Notes: generated from the letters alone by a model not told the origin. A stretch of 64,000 bases of DNA from Panacagrimonas sp046594215 (GCA_046594215.1 JBKJPX010000113.1:20213-84212); one strand, 5' to 3'. Counted from the first letter of the stretch, positions 27,458 to 37,293 are shown. Numbers and translations: made by a program.

Positions 27458-29314
27458 GTGATCACCGTCGAGGTCGTGAGCATCGGCGGCCTTTCTCCGC
27501 CGCGTCCCTTGTCGGCGAAGATCGACGAGCGCGGCGGGACCGTGGGCCGTTCGCCCGATTGCACCCTCGTGCTCAACGACGACAAGCGCGCCGTATCCCG
27601 CGTACACGCGGAGTTCACCTTCCGCGACGGCGGGTTCCATGTCGCGGACCAGGGCACCAATCCGCTGAAGGTCAATGGCGCGCCGCTGGGCAAGGGAAAC
27701 TCGATCGCGGTCCGCAATGGCGATCGCCTGAACATCGGCCCGTTCGAGCTCGAAGTCCGCGAAGAAGGATTCGCCCTGGACGCCGGCTCTGGCCAGTCGG
27801 ATTCGCTGGAGGAGGACTGGGGCGCCCCGATGGCACCGCCTCCGCCCCCTCGCGCGGCACCTCCACCGCGTGCGGCCCCACCGCCGCCTCGAGCCGCAAC
27901 ACCTCAGCCCTCGGCGAGTTCGTCCAACCCGTTCGACGACATCCTGGGTATCGGAGCTGGAAGCGGCGGCGCCGATGCGGGCATTCCGCGGTCTTCTGAT
28001 TCCCTGTTCGACGAGCTGGGCTTCGGTTCGGAGCCGACACCTGCGCCGCCTCCGGTCCAGCAGATCCCACGTCCGCGCACGCCGCAGGCGGCGCCGGCGC
28101 CGCCGGCCAAGCCTGCGGCCGGATTCGGGGCATCCGCCTTCCCGGACGATTTCGACCTGATGGCGGCGCCGCCGTCGGAAGCCCCTCCAGCCGCGCAGAT
28201 CGGGGATTTCGACGAGGGATTCGATTCCCTGCTCGGCGTCGGCGGTCCCAAGGCGCCCGGCGAAGGAAGTCTGGATGCCATGTTCGGCCTTTCGTCCGGC
28301 GCTTCGACCGATCCCTTCGCCAGCGGACCGCTGGGCAAACCGCCGCCGTCGCACGCCGGCGGAACCGATAGCGGGCTGACGCAGTTCCTGGGTGGGAACA
28401 ACAAGGCGGCGCCCGCCTCGATCTCGGACCAGGTCCCGGAGTTGAATTCGGCGTTCACGCCACCCAGAGGGATCACACCCACACCGCTGCCGGAGGCGCA
28501 GATACTGGACCTGGACGCCTTCGGGCTGCCGGAGCCACCACCGCCGCCGCCAAGGCCGGCACCCCCGCCGCCGCCGCGGATCGACCGTCCCGCGCCACCG
28601 CCGCCGGCTTCGCGCCCGCCGCCGTCGCGACCGACACCGCCGGCCGCCGCGCAGCCGCCGATGCCCCCTGCGGCGCGCCCGCGCCCGAGCAGCGGTCCCG
28701 CCGCGGTGCCCTCGGACCTGCTGAGCGCCTTCATGTCCGGCTTGAATGCGCCGGACCTGGTGATCGACCAGATGACGCCGGAACTCATGTACAAGATCGG
28801 CGCGCTGATGAACGAAGCCACCTCCGGAACCATCGCGCTGCTCAATGCCCGCGGCAGCGTCAAGCGCGAGATGCGCGCCGACGTGACGATGATCGCCAGC
28901 GGCCGCAACAATCCACTCAAGTTTTCGCCGGACGCGGGCTTGGCGCTGCGCTACTTGTTCGGCCAGCAGATGCCAGGCTTCATGGAAGCCGATGAGGCCA
29001 TGCGCGACGCCTATGCCGATCTACGCGCGCATGAATTCGGCTTCATGGCCGGACTGCGCGCAGCGCTCGCCGGGGTGCTCAAGCGATTCGAGCCTTCGCA
29101 GCTCGAATCGCGGCTGCCGGACAAGGGCGGCATCAATGCGCTGGTGCCGATGAACCGCAAGGCCAAGCTCTGGGACCTCTTCGGCGAGCTCTACCGCCAG
29201 ATCGCGGTCGAGGCCGAGGAAGATTTCCACGCGCTATTCGGAAGGGAGTTCCTGCGCGCGTACGAGGAACACGTGGCCGCGCTTGAACGCGGCCAGCAAC
29301 AGCAGCGTCGGTAG
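27458..29314 (+). CDS. tagH: T6SS FHA-domain protein TagH (ImpI-like)
   Basis: TagH/Fha binds phosphorylated T6SS partners and promotes assembly. The product (about 618 residues) has an N-terminal FHA domain (GGTVGRSPDCTLVL, SRVHAEFTF, NPLKVNGAPLGKGN), a very Pro/Ala-rich middle from about 110 to 415, and the C-terminal TagH domain from about 425 (LLSAFMSGLNAPDLV, RDAYADLRAHEFGFMAGLRAAL). I chose GTG 27458 since GGGAGG lies six bases upstream; GTG 27440 would add six residues. It is followed 17 bases later by a terminator-like hairpin before tssJ. Low-complexity Pro/Ala content is likely disordered. Confidence 0.92.
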   Translation: MITVEVVSIGGLSPPRPLSAKIDERGGTVGRSPDCTLVLNDDKRAVSRVHAEFTFRDGGFHVADQGTNPLKVNGAPLGKGNSIAVRNGDRLNIGPFELEVREEGFALDAGSGQSDSLEEDWGAPMAPPPPPRAAPPPRAAPPPPRAATPQPSASSSNPFDDILGIGAGSGGADAGIPRSSDSLFDELGFGSEPTPAPPPVQQIPRPRTPQAAPAPPAKPAAGFGASAFPDDFDLMAAPPSEAPPAAQIGDFDEGFDSLLGVGGPKAPGEGSLDAMFGLSSGASTDPFASGPLGKPPPSHAGGTDSGLTQFLGGNNKAAPASISDQVPELNSAFTPPRGITPTPLPEAQILDLDAFGLPEPPPPPPRPAPPPPPRIDRPAPPPPASRPPPSRPTPPAAAQPPMPPAARPRPSSGPAAVPSDLLSAFMSGLNAPDLVIDQMTPELMYKIGALMNEATSGTIALLNARGSVKREMRADVTMIASGRNNPLKFSPDAGLALRYLFGQQMPGFMEADEAMRDAYADLRAHEFGFMAGLRAALAGVLKRFEPSQLESRLPDKGGINALVPMNRKAKLWDLFGELYRQIAVEAEEDFHALFGREFLRAYEEHVAALERGQQQQRR

Positions 29315-29331
29315 CGCAAAAGTAAGGATTC

Positions 29332-29355
29332 CGCGGGGCTGTCCCGCGTATTTTT
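29332..29355 (+). terminator. Terminator-like hairpin between tagH and tssJ
   Basis: CGCGGG (29332-29337) pairs with CCCGCG (29343-29348) around a five-base loop, followed by TATTTTT (29349-29355). This fits a Rho-independent terminator or attenuator. It ends 18 bases before the tssJ ATG, too close for a separate promoter in between, so it may tune readthrough into tssJKLM-tagF. Confidence 0.6.
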
Positions 29356-29372
29356 GATCGGGGAAGGGTCGC

Positions 29373-29903
29373 ATGACGGTACAGCTCCAACAGGGACGCA
29401 GGATCACGCTCGTGGCGATGCTGGCGCTGTGCGCCGCGCTGATGACCGGCTGCTTCGGCAAGAAACCCCCGCCGGTACCCGAGCCGCCCAAGCCGTCGAA
29501 GCTCGAGCTCTCGGCGGTGGCCAGCGCCAACCTCAACCCCGACGCCAGCGGCCGCGCATCGCCGCTGGTCGTACGCGTCTACGCGCTGCGGTCGCTGGCC
29601 GAATTCGAAAAGGCGGATTTCTTCGCGCTGTACGAGAAGGACGAGCAGATACTCGCCGCCGACCTGGCCAAACGGGACGAGTTCGTCGTCAAGCCTGGCG
29701 AGTCGATCCTGCAGCCGCGCGAATATCCGCCCGACGTACGCTTCATCGCCGTGACCGGCGCGTACCGCAATGTCGAGAAGTCGACCTGGCGCGCGTGGAC
29801 CAAGCTAGAAGAAGGCACCAAGGGCGTGCTGCGCATCGAGCTCGGCATTAAAGCAGTGTCTGTGTCCGTCGAGCCCGAGGCCGAGACAAAGAAGAAGGAT
29901 TGA
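29373..29903 (+). CDS. tssJ: T6SS outer-membrane lipoprotein TssJ
   Basis: TssJ is the lipoprotein that anchors the TssLM membrane complex to the outer membrane. The 176-residue precursor has an N-terminal basic/hydrophobic segment and a lipobox LMTGC with Cys27 as the lipidation site. After a Pro-rich linker the body is a transthyretin-like beta-sandwich with RVYALRSLAEFEKADFF and FIAVTGAYRNVEKSTWRAW, the recognised TssJ motifs. Length is normal. It leads the membrane-complex genes tssJ-K-L-M. Confidence 0.94.
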   Translation: MTVQLQQGRRITLVAMLALCAALMTGCFGKKPPPVPEPPKPSKLELSAVASANLNPDASGRASPLVVRVYALRSLAEFEKADFFALYEKDEQILAADLAKRDEFVVKPGESILQPREYPPDVRFIAVTGAYRNVEKSTWRAWTKLEEGTKGVLRIELGIKAVSVSVEPEAETKKKD

Positions 29904-29963
29904 TTCCCCGGCGCGCCGCCGGATCCGCGCGTGCCGCATCGCTGAACCACTGGAAAGCCTGCT

Positions 29964-31298
29964 ATGTCCTGGAGCAAGAAAGTCGTCTGGTCGGAGGGCA
30001 TGTTCCTTCAGCCGCAGCATTTCCAGCAGCAGGATCGCTATTTCGAGCGTGCACTGGAAAACCGTGCCGGCGAGATCAGTCCCTATCCCTGGGGCTTCGC
30101 GCACCTGGTGGTGGACGAAACCGCACTGGCGCTGGGCAAGGTGTCGATCTCGGCCGCTCGCGGCGTGATGCCGGACGGCACGCCCTTCGATTTCCCCGAG
30201 CGCGATGCCGGCCCTGCCCCGCTGGAGATTCCGGTCAATTCGAAGAACGAACTGCTGATGCTGGCAGTGCCCGTGCGTCGCCATGGTTCGGTGGAGGTGG
30301 ATTCCGGCGACACCTCGGATGCCACGTTCGCTCGCTACGGGGCCGTCGACACCGAGATTGCAGACCACAACAGCGGTTCCGACGCACGCGCGCCGATGCG
30401 CTTGGCCGACCTGAAGATGCGCCTGCTGCTGGCACGCGACCAAACCGACGCCTGGGTGACGCTCGGCGTTGTGCGCATTCTCGAGCGGCGCGCCGACAAC
30501 GTCGTGGTGCTCGACCGCCAGTACATCCCGCCCACGCTCGCGGTCAGCGTCAGCCCCGTGATGTCGGCCTACCTGCAGGAACTCGAAGGCATGCTGCACC
30601 AGCGCGGCGAAGCCCTCGCCTCGCGGCTTGCGCATCCCGGCCGCGGCGGCGTCGCCGAGATCGCGGACTTCCTGTTCCTGCAGACGGTGAACCGCTACGA
30701 GCCGCTGGTGGCGCACCTGCGCAACATCGGCCCGCTCCATCCCGAAACACTGTTCCAGGTCTGCGTGACGATGGCGGGCGACCTCGCCACCTTCCGCGAC
30801 GGTCGTCGTCCGGCCGCCTATCCGAAATACCTGCATCCCCAGCCCGAACGCTGCTTCCCGAAGGTGATGGCGGAACTGCGGGCAAGCCTGAGCACGGTGC
30901 TCGAGACCACGGCCATTCCGATCGAGCTGCAGGCGCGCAAGTACGGCGTGCACGTGGCCATCATTCCCGACCAGGAGCTGATCCGCACCGCGAGCTTCGT
31001 GCTCGCGGTCAACGCGCAGATTCCGGCCGAGCAGTTGCGAGCGCGATTCCCCACGCAGACCAAACTCGGCCCGGTAGAAAAGCTGCGCGACCTCGTGAAC
31101 CTGCAGCTTCAGGGCATTGCTCTCAAGCCGCTGCCGGTAGCGCCCCGTCAGATCCCGTTCCACGCCGGCTTCAACTACTTCGAGATGGACCGCGGCGGCG
31201 AGATGTGGAAACAGCTCGAGAAGTCCGGCGGACTGGCGATGCACATCGCCGGTGAGTTCCCCGGCCTCGAGATGGAATGCTGGGCCATCCGTTCCTGA
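29964..31298 (+). CDS. tssK: T6SS baseplate subunit TssK (VasE/ImpJ)
   Basis: TssK trimers connect the baseplate to the TssJLM membrane complex. The 444-residue product starts with the family motif VVWSEGMFLQPQHFQQQDRYFE and has a middle ARLAHPGRGGVAEIADFLFLQTVNRYEP region and a C-terminal PRQIPFHAGFNYFEMDRGGEMWKQLEKSGG block. Length is typical. It lies 60 bases after tssJ and 32 before tssL. No defects. Confidence 0.96.
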   Translation: MSWSKKVVWSEGMFLQPQHFQQQDRYFERALENRAGEISPYPWGFAHLVVDETALALGKVSISAARGVMPDGTPFDFPERDAGPAPLEIPVNSKNELLMLAVPVRRHGSVEVDSGDTSDATFARYGAVDTEIADHNSGSDARAPMRLADLKMRLLLARDQTDAWVTLGVVRILERRADNVVVLDRQYIPPTLAVSVSPVMSAYLQELEGMLHQRGEALASRLAHPGRGGVAEIADFLFLQTVNRYEPLVAHLRNIGPLHPETLFQVCVTMAGDLATFRDGRRPAAYPKYLHPQPERCFPKVMAELRASLSTVLETTAIPIELQARKYGVHVAIIPDQELIRTASFVLAVNAQIPAEQLRARFPTQTKLGPVEKLRDLVNLQLQGIALKPLPVAPRQIPFHAGFNYFEMDRGGEMWKQLEKSGGLAMHIAGEFPGLEMECWAIRS

Positions 31299-31330
31299 TG
31301 CATCAAGCGTAGACGTCCGAAGGCACTCCC

Positions 31331-32659
31331 ATGGCGACCGATCCCGACGATCCCTTTGCCCCTCGCGCCGACGACCGCACGGTCATGGTGCCGACACCGC
31401 GACGCGCGCAAGCGAAGCCGGCCGAACCGCCGCCGCCACCTCGCGCAGCGCCACCGCAGGCCGCTCCGCGTGCGCCCCAGCCGGCGCCCCCGCTGGACCA
31501 TCTGCCCGATGCCGTCGGACTCAACCCCCTGGTCACCGCCGCCACGCCGCTGCTCGACCTCATCCCGCAGCTGCGCGTCGCCGCTCAGGCGGACTCCTCG
31601 CAGGTCAAGGCACGGCTCGTGGACGGCATCCGCTCGTTCGAGCAATCCGCGCGCCGCGCGCAGGTTCCGTCGGAACAGGTCGTCGCCGCGCGCTACGTGC
31701 TGTGTACGTTCGTCGACGAAACCGCGGCCAACACGCCCTGGGGCGGCTCCGGTCAATGGAGCGCACAGAGCCTGCTCGTGACATTCCATAACGAGGCCTG
31801 GGGCGGCGAGAAGACCTTCCAGCTGCTGGCGAAGCTGGCCGAGAACCCGAAGCAGAACCGGGATCTCCTGGAGCTGCTTGAAATCTGCCTCGCCCTTGGA
31901 TTCCAGGGCCGCTTCCGCGTGCTCGACAACGGCCAGGCGCAGTTGCTGCAAGTGCGCGAGCGCCTGTTCGAGATGCTGCGCAAGGAGCGCGGCGAACCCG
32001 AACGCGAGCTCAGCCCGCACTGGAAGGGCGCGCAGCTGCCGCGCAACAAGGTGCTGGACGCGATCCCGGTGTGGGTGGTCGTGGCCGCGACCGCGCTGAT
32101 CCTCACGATCGCGTACGTGGCGTTCAACTCCATCCTCAATCGCAAGTCGGACCCGGTGTTCGCGGGCATCCGCGGCATCAACGCGCCGCAGGCCGAGCAG
32201 CGCGCCGCGCCGCCGATGCCTTCCAAGCCGGTGCCGCCGCGCCTGCGCATCCTGCTGGCAAGCGACATCACGGCTGGCCTGGTCGACGTTGGCGACTTCG
32301 CCGATCGGAGCATCGTGACGATCCGTTCCGACGGCTTCTTTGCGCCGGCGAGCAACAGCATCCCGGACAAGATGCTCCCGCTACTCGAGCGCATCGGCGC
32401 CGCGATCGCAAAAGTCCCGGGCAAGGTGCTGATCATCGGGCACTCGGACAACCAGCCGATCCGCTCGCTGCGCTTCCCGTCGAACTGGCACCTGTCGACG
32501 GCGCGTGCGGAGGCCGTGGCCCAGCACCTGTCGGGCAGCGTCGACGCTTCGCGCATCCGCTCGGAAGGACGCGCCGACTCGGAGCCGCTCGCACCGAACG
32601 ACACGCCCGCCAACCGCGCCAAGAACCGGCGCGTGGACGTGCAGGTCCTGGTGAACTGA
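31331..32659 (+). CDS. tssL: T6SS inner-membrane protein TssL (DotU) with OmpA-type peptidoglycan-binding domain
   Basis: TssL is the DotU-like inner-membrane subunit of the T6SS membrane complex. The 442-residue protein has a Pro-rich N terminus containing DDRTVMVPTP (a possible FHA-binding Thr17 motif), the DotU cytoplasmic domain (about 60-235, with VLCTFVDETAANTPWG), one transmembrane helix (about 245-268) and a C-terminal OmpA-like domain (GHSDNQP near 370-376, NRRVDV at the end) that tethers the complex to peptidoglycan, as in evolved TssL proteins. The ATG is 32 bases downstream of tssK. The domain order and lengths are normal. Confidence 0.94.
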   Translation: MATDPDDPFAPRADDRTVMVPTPRRAQAKPAEPPPPPRAAPPQAAPRAPQPAPPLDHLPDAVGLNPLVTAATPLLDLIPQLRVAAQADSSQVKARLVDGIRSFEQSARRAQVPSEQVVAARYVLCTFVDETAANTPWGGSGQWSAQSLLVTFHNEAWGGEKTFQLLAKLAENPKQNRDLLELLEICLALGFQGRFRVLDNGQAQLLQVRERLFEMLRKERGEPERELSPHWKGAQLPRNKVLDAIPVWVVVAATALILTIAYVAFNSILNRKSDPVFAGIRGINAPQAEQRAAPPMPSKPVPPRLRILLASDITAGLVDVGDFADRSIVTIRSDGFFAPASNSIPDKMLPLLERIGAAIAKVPGKVLIIGHSDNQPIRSLRFPSNWHLSTARAEAVAQHLSGSVDASRIRSEGRADSEPLAPNDTPANRAKNRRVDVQVLVN

Positions 32660-32713
32660 TTCATTCGATCGCCGCGACGACAACCTCGCATCCCAACGGA
32701 TGACCGCTACCGT

Positions 32714-35700
32714 ATGAGCAAGATATTCGGCTTCTTCACCCACCCGCTGCTGGTCACCCTGGTCGGGATGATCGCCGCCGCGTTGGTCATCTGGTACGTC
32801 GGCCCGATGATTTCGATCGGGTCCCTGCGTCCGTTCGAGCCCGAGTGGGTGCGCTGGTCGCTGATCGCGCTCGTCGCGCTGATCCTGATCGGGCGACGCG
32901 TCTGGCGGTTCATGCGCGCGAAGATGGCGAGCCGCAAGCTCATGGACGGGCTCACCAAGAGCCCGGCCAACCGTCCCGCGGGCCCGAGCGAATCCCAGCA
33001 GGAAATCCAGGTGCTCGGCCAGCGCTTCGAGGAAGCCGTCTCGACGCTGCGCAAGGTGCGCCTCGAAGGCCGCTCCGGCCGCGTGTCCAACCTGATCGCG
33101 CGATCCAGCAGCCAGTATCTGTACGAGCTGCCCTGGTACGTGTTCATCGGCCCGCCGGGCTCGGGCAAGACCACGGCGCTGATCAACTCGGGCCTGAAAT
33201 TCCCGCTGGCCGAGAAGCTCGGCTCGCAGTCGATCAAGGGCGTGGGCGGCACCCGTAACTGCGACTGGTGGTTCACCGACGAGGCCGTGCTGATCGACAC
33301 CGCCGGTCGCTACACGACGCAGGACTCCGACCAGAACGTTGACAAGGCAGCCTGGGACGGCTTCCTCGACCTGCTCCGCAAGTTCCGTCCCCGTCGTCCC
33401 ATCAACGGCATCCTGCTGACGATCAGCGCCAGCGACATGCTCACGCAGTCGCCGCGCGAACGCGCCGCGCACGCCGAGGCCGCCCGCGCGCGCATCGCCG
33501 AACTCTACGAACGCCTGCAGATCCGCTTTCCGATTTACGTGCTGGTCACCAAGGTCGACCTGCTCGCGGGCTTCACGGAATTCTTCTCCGACCTGAGCAA
33601 GGAAGAGCGCGCGCAGGTCTGGGGAACCACGTTCAAGTTCTCGCAAGAAGCCAATGCGCCCGATCCCCTGCCCTCGCTCGACGGCGAGTGGACATCGCTG
33701 GTGCGTCGCCTGTTCGATCGCCAGCCGCAACGACTGCGTGACGAAAAGGACCTGCAGAAGCGCGCGCTGATCTTCAGCTTCCCGCAGCAGGTGGCCGCGC
33801 TCAAGCCCGCCGTGCTGGACTTCCTGGGCCAGGTGTTCGTCACCTCGCGCTTCGGCGCCGCACCGCTGCTGCGCGGCATGTACTTCACCAGCGGCACGCA
33901 GGAAGGCCGCCCGATCGACCGCGTCGTTGGCAACATCGCCCGTGCCTTCGGCTTCGACGGCAGTCCGCTGGCGCTGCAGACCTCCAGCGGCCGCAGTTAC
34001 TTCCTCACGAAGCTTCTCGACGACGTGATATTCGAGGAGCAGGCGCTCGCCGGCACCAACATCAAGTGGGAGAAGCGGCGTCTGGCACTTAAGTGGGGCG
34101 CATACATCGGTTGCGCGGTGCTCGGTGTGGGGCTGCTGGCGGCCTGGGCCCTGTCGTACGGACGCAACAGCTCCTACGTCAAGGAAGTTGACCAGCGCAC
34201 AAACGTGGTTCGCCAGGAGGTCGCAGACCTGCCGCCCAAGGCCGACACCAACGTCGTGGCGCTGCTGCCCATCCTCGACGCGGTTCGCGGCGTGCCTCGT
34301 ACCGAGGCAGTGGCCGACGGCGTGCCGATGTCGATGACCTACGGCCTCTACCAGGGCGGCAAGCTGCAGGCCGGCGCCGACCAGGCCTACCGGGGCCTGC
34401 TGCGCAATGCCTTCCTGCCGCGGTTGATCTACCGCATGGAAGATCGCCTGCGCAGCATCCCGGCGACCGATCTCGAGCAGACCTACGAAGTGCTGAAGGT
34501 CTACCTGATGCTGCAGGACCGTACGCACCTCGAACCGGAGTACGCGGCCGCCGCGATCGAGTTCGACTGGGACGACTCGCTGCCGCGCGACGTCAGCACC
34601 GACCAGCGCGCAGCGCTCGGCGAGCATCTCAAGGCGCTGCTAGCCCAGGACGACTACTCCTCGCCGCTGCCGCCGGATCCGCTGCTGATCGCGAGCGCGC
34701 GCAGCGCGTTGACCCGCTTTGGTCTTCCGCAGCGCGTGTACAGCCGCCTCAAGCGCGAAGGCATCGGCGCCGACTATCCCGAGTTCAGCGTCGCGTCGAA
34801 GGGCGGACCGAGTGCCTCGCTGGTGTTCCAGCGCATCAGCAACCAAGCGCTGACCAAAGGCGTGCCAGGCCTGTATTCGTATGACGGCTACCACAACGCC
34901 TTCCTGAGCCGCGTCGGCGAAGTCTCCAAGCAGCTCGGTGACGAGCAGGCCTGGGTGCTCGGCACCGCCGAGGCCAGCGTGGCCGACCAAGCCAAGGATC
35001 TGCTGGGCGGGGAAGGCGTCTCCGAACAGGTCCGCCGCCTGTACCTGCAGGACTACGTGCGCGTGTGGGAAGAGTTCATCGCGGACGTGAAGCTCAAGAA
35101 GGCCACCTCGCTGTCCGAGAGCATCCAGACCGCGCGCATCCTGTCGGCACCCGATTCGCCTATCCCGCTGCTGATGAAGGCGATCGTGCGCGAAACGACG
35201 CTGACCACCAAGCAGGAAGCCGAGAAGGACATCACCGACAAGGCGACCGACACGATCGCAAGGAAGAAGAAAGAGCTCCAGAAGATGTTCACCAGGACCG
35301 AGCCCACGCAGGCCTCGGCGACCGCGGGCAAGACGCTGGAGAGCATCGTCGACGATCGCTTCGCGTCGCTGCGTTACTGGGTGCTAGGGCCTGGGGGCGG
35401 CGCACCCGCGCCGATGGATGGCGCGCTGACCCTGGTCAACGACGTCTACATCATGCTCAGCAACACCGAGACCGCGGTGCAGAGCGGCAACCCGCCGCCG
35501 CCAAGCGACGCCCCCGCGCGCGTGAAGGCCGAGGCGGCGCGCATGCCCGACCCGTTCAAGTCGATGCTGCAGGATCTGTCCGGCGTTGGTGCGAGCCAGG
35601 CGCTCGAGAAGACGCGCGAAAACCTGTCGAGCGGCATCGCGCAGTCCTTCGGCGATTTCTGCGCCAAGGCCATCAACGGACGCTATCCCTTCTCTTCGGG

Positions 35701-36316
35701 GAGCAGCAAAGACGTGACCAGCGACGACTTCGCCGCGCTGTTCGCCAGCGGCGGCATGATCGACCAGTACTTCCAAAAAGCTCTGTCGCAGTACGTGGAC
35801 ACCGCGACCAAGCCGTGGAGCCTCAAGAAGGTGGAGGGTGTGCCGATGGGCTATGCCGGATCGCTGGCCAACTTCGAGCGCGCCGACGGCATCAAGAAAG
35901 TGTTCTTCCGCATGGGCTCGCAGGCCTCGTATCGCTACGAGTTCAAACCGGTGAACATGGACGCTGGAATCTCACGCTTCCTGCTCGATGTCGACGGACA
36001 GAGCGTGAGCTACGCGCACGGACCGGTGCAGCCCAAGTGGGTATCCTGGCCAGGTCCGGGCGGCGCGTCGATCGTGCGCCTGACCGTGGAACCCGCAGGC
36101 GCGTCCGGCTCCGGCTACACGACGGAAGGGCCCTGGGCGCTGTTCCGCCTCTTCGACAAGGCCACCGTCGAGCGCACCGCGCAACCCGAGAAGATGTTCG
36201 TCACGTTCTCGTTCGACGGACGCGAGGTGAAGTTCGAGGTCACCGCGGGCAGCGTGCAGAACCCTTACGGCCTGCAGGACCTGCGCAGCTTCTCGTGCCC
36301 GCGTGGCCTGAACTGA
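32714..36316 (+). CDS. tssM: T6SS inner-membrane protein TssM (IcmF)
   Basis: TssM (IcmF) spans the inner membrane and periplasm and drives assembly of the membrane complex. The 1200-residue protein has N-terminal transmembrane helices (about 12-32 and 48-62), a cytoplasmic NTPase domain with Walker A GPPGSGKT at 146-153 and IDTAGRY near 194-200, a third helix around 460, and a long periplasmic part ending in the IcmF_C region (WVSWPGPGGASIVRLTVEPAG, GPWALFRLFDKA). Full length; Walker motifs intact, so ATP use is possible. The stop overlaps the tagF ATG (TGATG). Confidence 0.96.
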   Translation: MSKIFGFFTHPLLVTLVGMIAAALVIWYVGPMISIGSLRPFEPEWVRWSLIALVALILIGRRVWRFMRAKMASRKLMDGLTKSPANRPAGPSESQQEIQVLGQRFEEAVSTLRKVRLEGRSGRVSNLIARSSSQYLYELPWYVFIGPPGSGKTTALINSGLKFPLAEKLGSQSIKGVGGTRNCDWWFTDEAVLIDTAGRYTTQDSDQNVDKAAWDGFLDLLRKFRPRRPINGILLTISASDMLTQSPRERAAHAEAARARIAELYERLQIRFPIYVLVTKVDLLAGFTEFFSDLSKEERAQVWGTTFKFSQEANAPDPLPSLDGEWTSLVRRLFDRQPQRLRDEKDLQKRALIFSFPQQVAALKPAVLDFLGQVFVTSRFGAAPLLRGMYFTSGTQEGRPIDRVVGNIARAFGFDGSPLALQTSSGRSYFLTKLLDDVIFEEQALAGTNIKWEKRRLALKWGAYIGCAVLGVGLLAAWALSYGRNSSYVKEVDQRTNVVRQEVADLPPKADTNVVALLPILDAVRGVPRTEAVADGVPMSMTYGLYQGGKLQAGADQAYRGLLRNAFLPRLIYRMEDRLRSIPATDLEQTYEVLKVYLMLQDRTHLEPEYAAAAIEFDWDDSLPRDVSTDQRAALGEHLKALLAQDDYSSPLPPDPLLIASARSALTRFGLPQRVYSRLKREGIGADYPEFSVASKGGPSASLVFQRISNQALTKGVPGLYSYDGYHNAFLSRVGEVSKQLGDEQAWVLGTAEASVADQAKDLLGGEGVSEQVRRLYLQDYVRVWEEFIADVKLKKATSLSESIQTARILSAPDSPIPLLMKAIVRETTLTTKQEAEKDITDKATDTIARKKKELQKMFTRTEPTQASATAGKTLESIVDDRFASLRYWVLGPGGGAPAPMDGALTLVNDVYIMLSNTETAVQSGNPPPPSDAPARVKAEAARMPDPFKSMLQDLSGVGASQALEKTRENLSSGIAQSFGDFCAKAINGRYPFSSGSSKDVTSDDFAALFASGGMIDQYFQKALSQYVDTATKPWSLKKVEGVPMGYAGSLANFERADGIKKVFFRMGSQASYRYEFKPVNMDAGISRFLLDVDGQSVSYAHGPVQPKWVSWPGPGGASIVRLTVEPAGASGSGYTTEGPWALFRLFDKATVERTAQPEKMFVTFSFDGREVKFEVTAGSVQNPYGLQDLRSFSCPRGLN

Positions 36317-37017
36317 TGAATGCGGCGACGGAACTGCAGGCGCTTCCCGGGTGGTACGGCAAGCTGCCGTTCCTCGGAGATTTCGCCGGCCGTCGCCTTC
36401 CCTCGTCATTCGTGCGGACTTGGGACGACTGGCTGCAGTCCGTGATCTACGGCGCGCGCTCCCTGCTCGGAGAAGCCTGGCTCGAACGCTACCTGCAAAG
36501 TCCGATCTGGCACTTCTGCCTTGCGCCCGGTGTGTGCGGCAACAACGCCTGGTTCGGCTTGCTGATGTCGAGCGTAGATCGCGCCAACCGCCACTTCCCG
36601 TTCACGCTTGCGCACGGCGTTGTGCCCGAAGCGCTGCACGACCTGCCGCTGGGCTCGATCACCGCTTGGCTCAACGCGCTCGAGGCCGAAGCCATCGCGA
36701 TGCTCGACCTCGATGGATCGGTGCAGGCGCTCGAAGATCGCCTCGCCTCGTTCGCGCCGCCCGAAGCGCTGGACGACACGCGTCCGCGCATTGCGGAGAA
36801 CTTGGCGAGCTTTTTCGATCGACCGGTGCACGTGCACGCGTCGGAAGTCCCTGCCTTGCTCGCCGCCCTGGCCAACGAGTCGACCCGTTCCGGCGGCGCT
36901 TCCGCCATCAGCCTGTGGTGGAGCAGCGCCGACGACCAAGGACAGGGCGCAATGGTGTGGGCCTGCCACGGCCTGCCCTCCGCCGAAGGCTACAGCGCGA
37001 TGCTCGGCGCCGGCTGA
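36316..37017 (+). CDS. tagF: T6SS accessory protein TagF (ImpM)
   Basis: TagF is a cytoplasmic negative regulator of T6SS assembly; in several bacteria it represses post-translationally. The 233-residue product has the family N-terminal motif PGWYGKLPFLGDFAGRRLPSSFVRTWDDWLQ and SPIWHFCLAPGVCG in the middle. ATG 36316 overlaps the tssM stop, indicating coupling. It has no fused PppA phosphatase domain, unlike some homologues, and no kinase or phosphatase gene is adjacent. It ends the T6SS locus; the next gene is 392 bases away. Confidence 0.92.
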   Translation: MNAATELQALPGWYGKLPFLGDFAGRRLPSSFVRTWDDWLQSVIYGARSLLGEAWLERYLQSPIWHFCLAPGVCGNNAWFGLLMSSVDRANRHFPFTLAHGVVPEALHDLPLGSITAWLNALEAEAIAMLDLDGSVQALEDRLASFAPPEALDDTRPRIAENLASFFDRPVHVHASEVPALLAALANESTRSGGASAISLWWSSADDQGQGAMVWACHGLPSAEGYSAMLGAG

Positions 37018-37025
37018 CTCGCTTG

Positions 37026-37041
37026 GCGGGGTGAATCCCGC
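37026..37041 (+). terminator. Weak hairpin after tagF
   Basis: GCGGG (37026-37030) pairs with CCCGC (37037-37041) over a six-base loop, nine bases past the T6SS locus end. No T-tract, so only a candidate. Confidence 0.25.
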
Positions 37042-37200
37042 TGCAAAGCACACGATCACAGGGTGAGCGGCTTGCTTACCGCACGATGCGGACCACGTGT
37101 TCGTGCACCCTGCAACCACGGGCGCTCGCGTGGCGAACGGCACATCCGTTGCTTGATCAGATCGTCAACGCGCTCCATTTCGTCAGGACGATGCCTCGCT

Positions 37201-37212
37201 GCACGATCGTGC
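37201..37212 (+). promoter_or_regulatory. 12-bp perfect palindrome (operator candidate)
   Basis: GCACGATCGTGC is its own reverse complement. It lies about 80 bases upstream of the candidate promoter for the TonB-dependent receptor. A repressor or activator site is possible; chance cannot be excluded in GC-rich DNA. Confidence 0.25.
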
Positions 37213-37293
37213 GAACACGAGCGTAGAAGCAGTGAGCCTTGCGACCGCGAGCGAACGTGATGCGCGACAACTTCGACGCGAAACACACTGGCA

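Noticed and set aside
37063..37260. 65-residue plus-strand frame in the tagF-receptor gap
   Set aside because: GTG start without ribosome-binding site and an Arg/Ser/Cys-rich product with no similarity.
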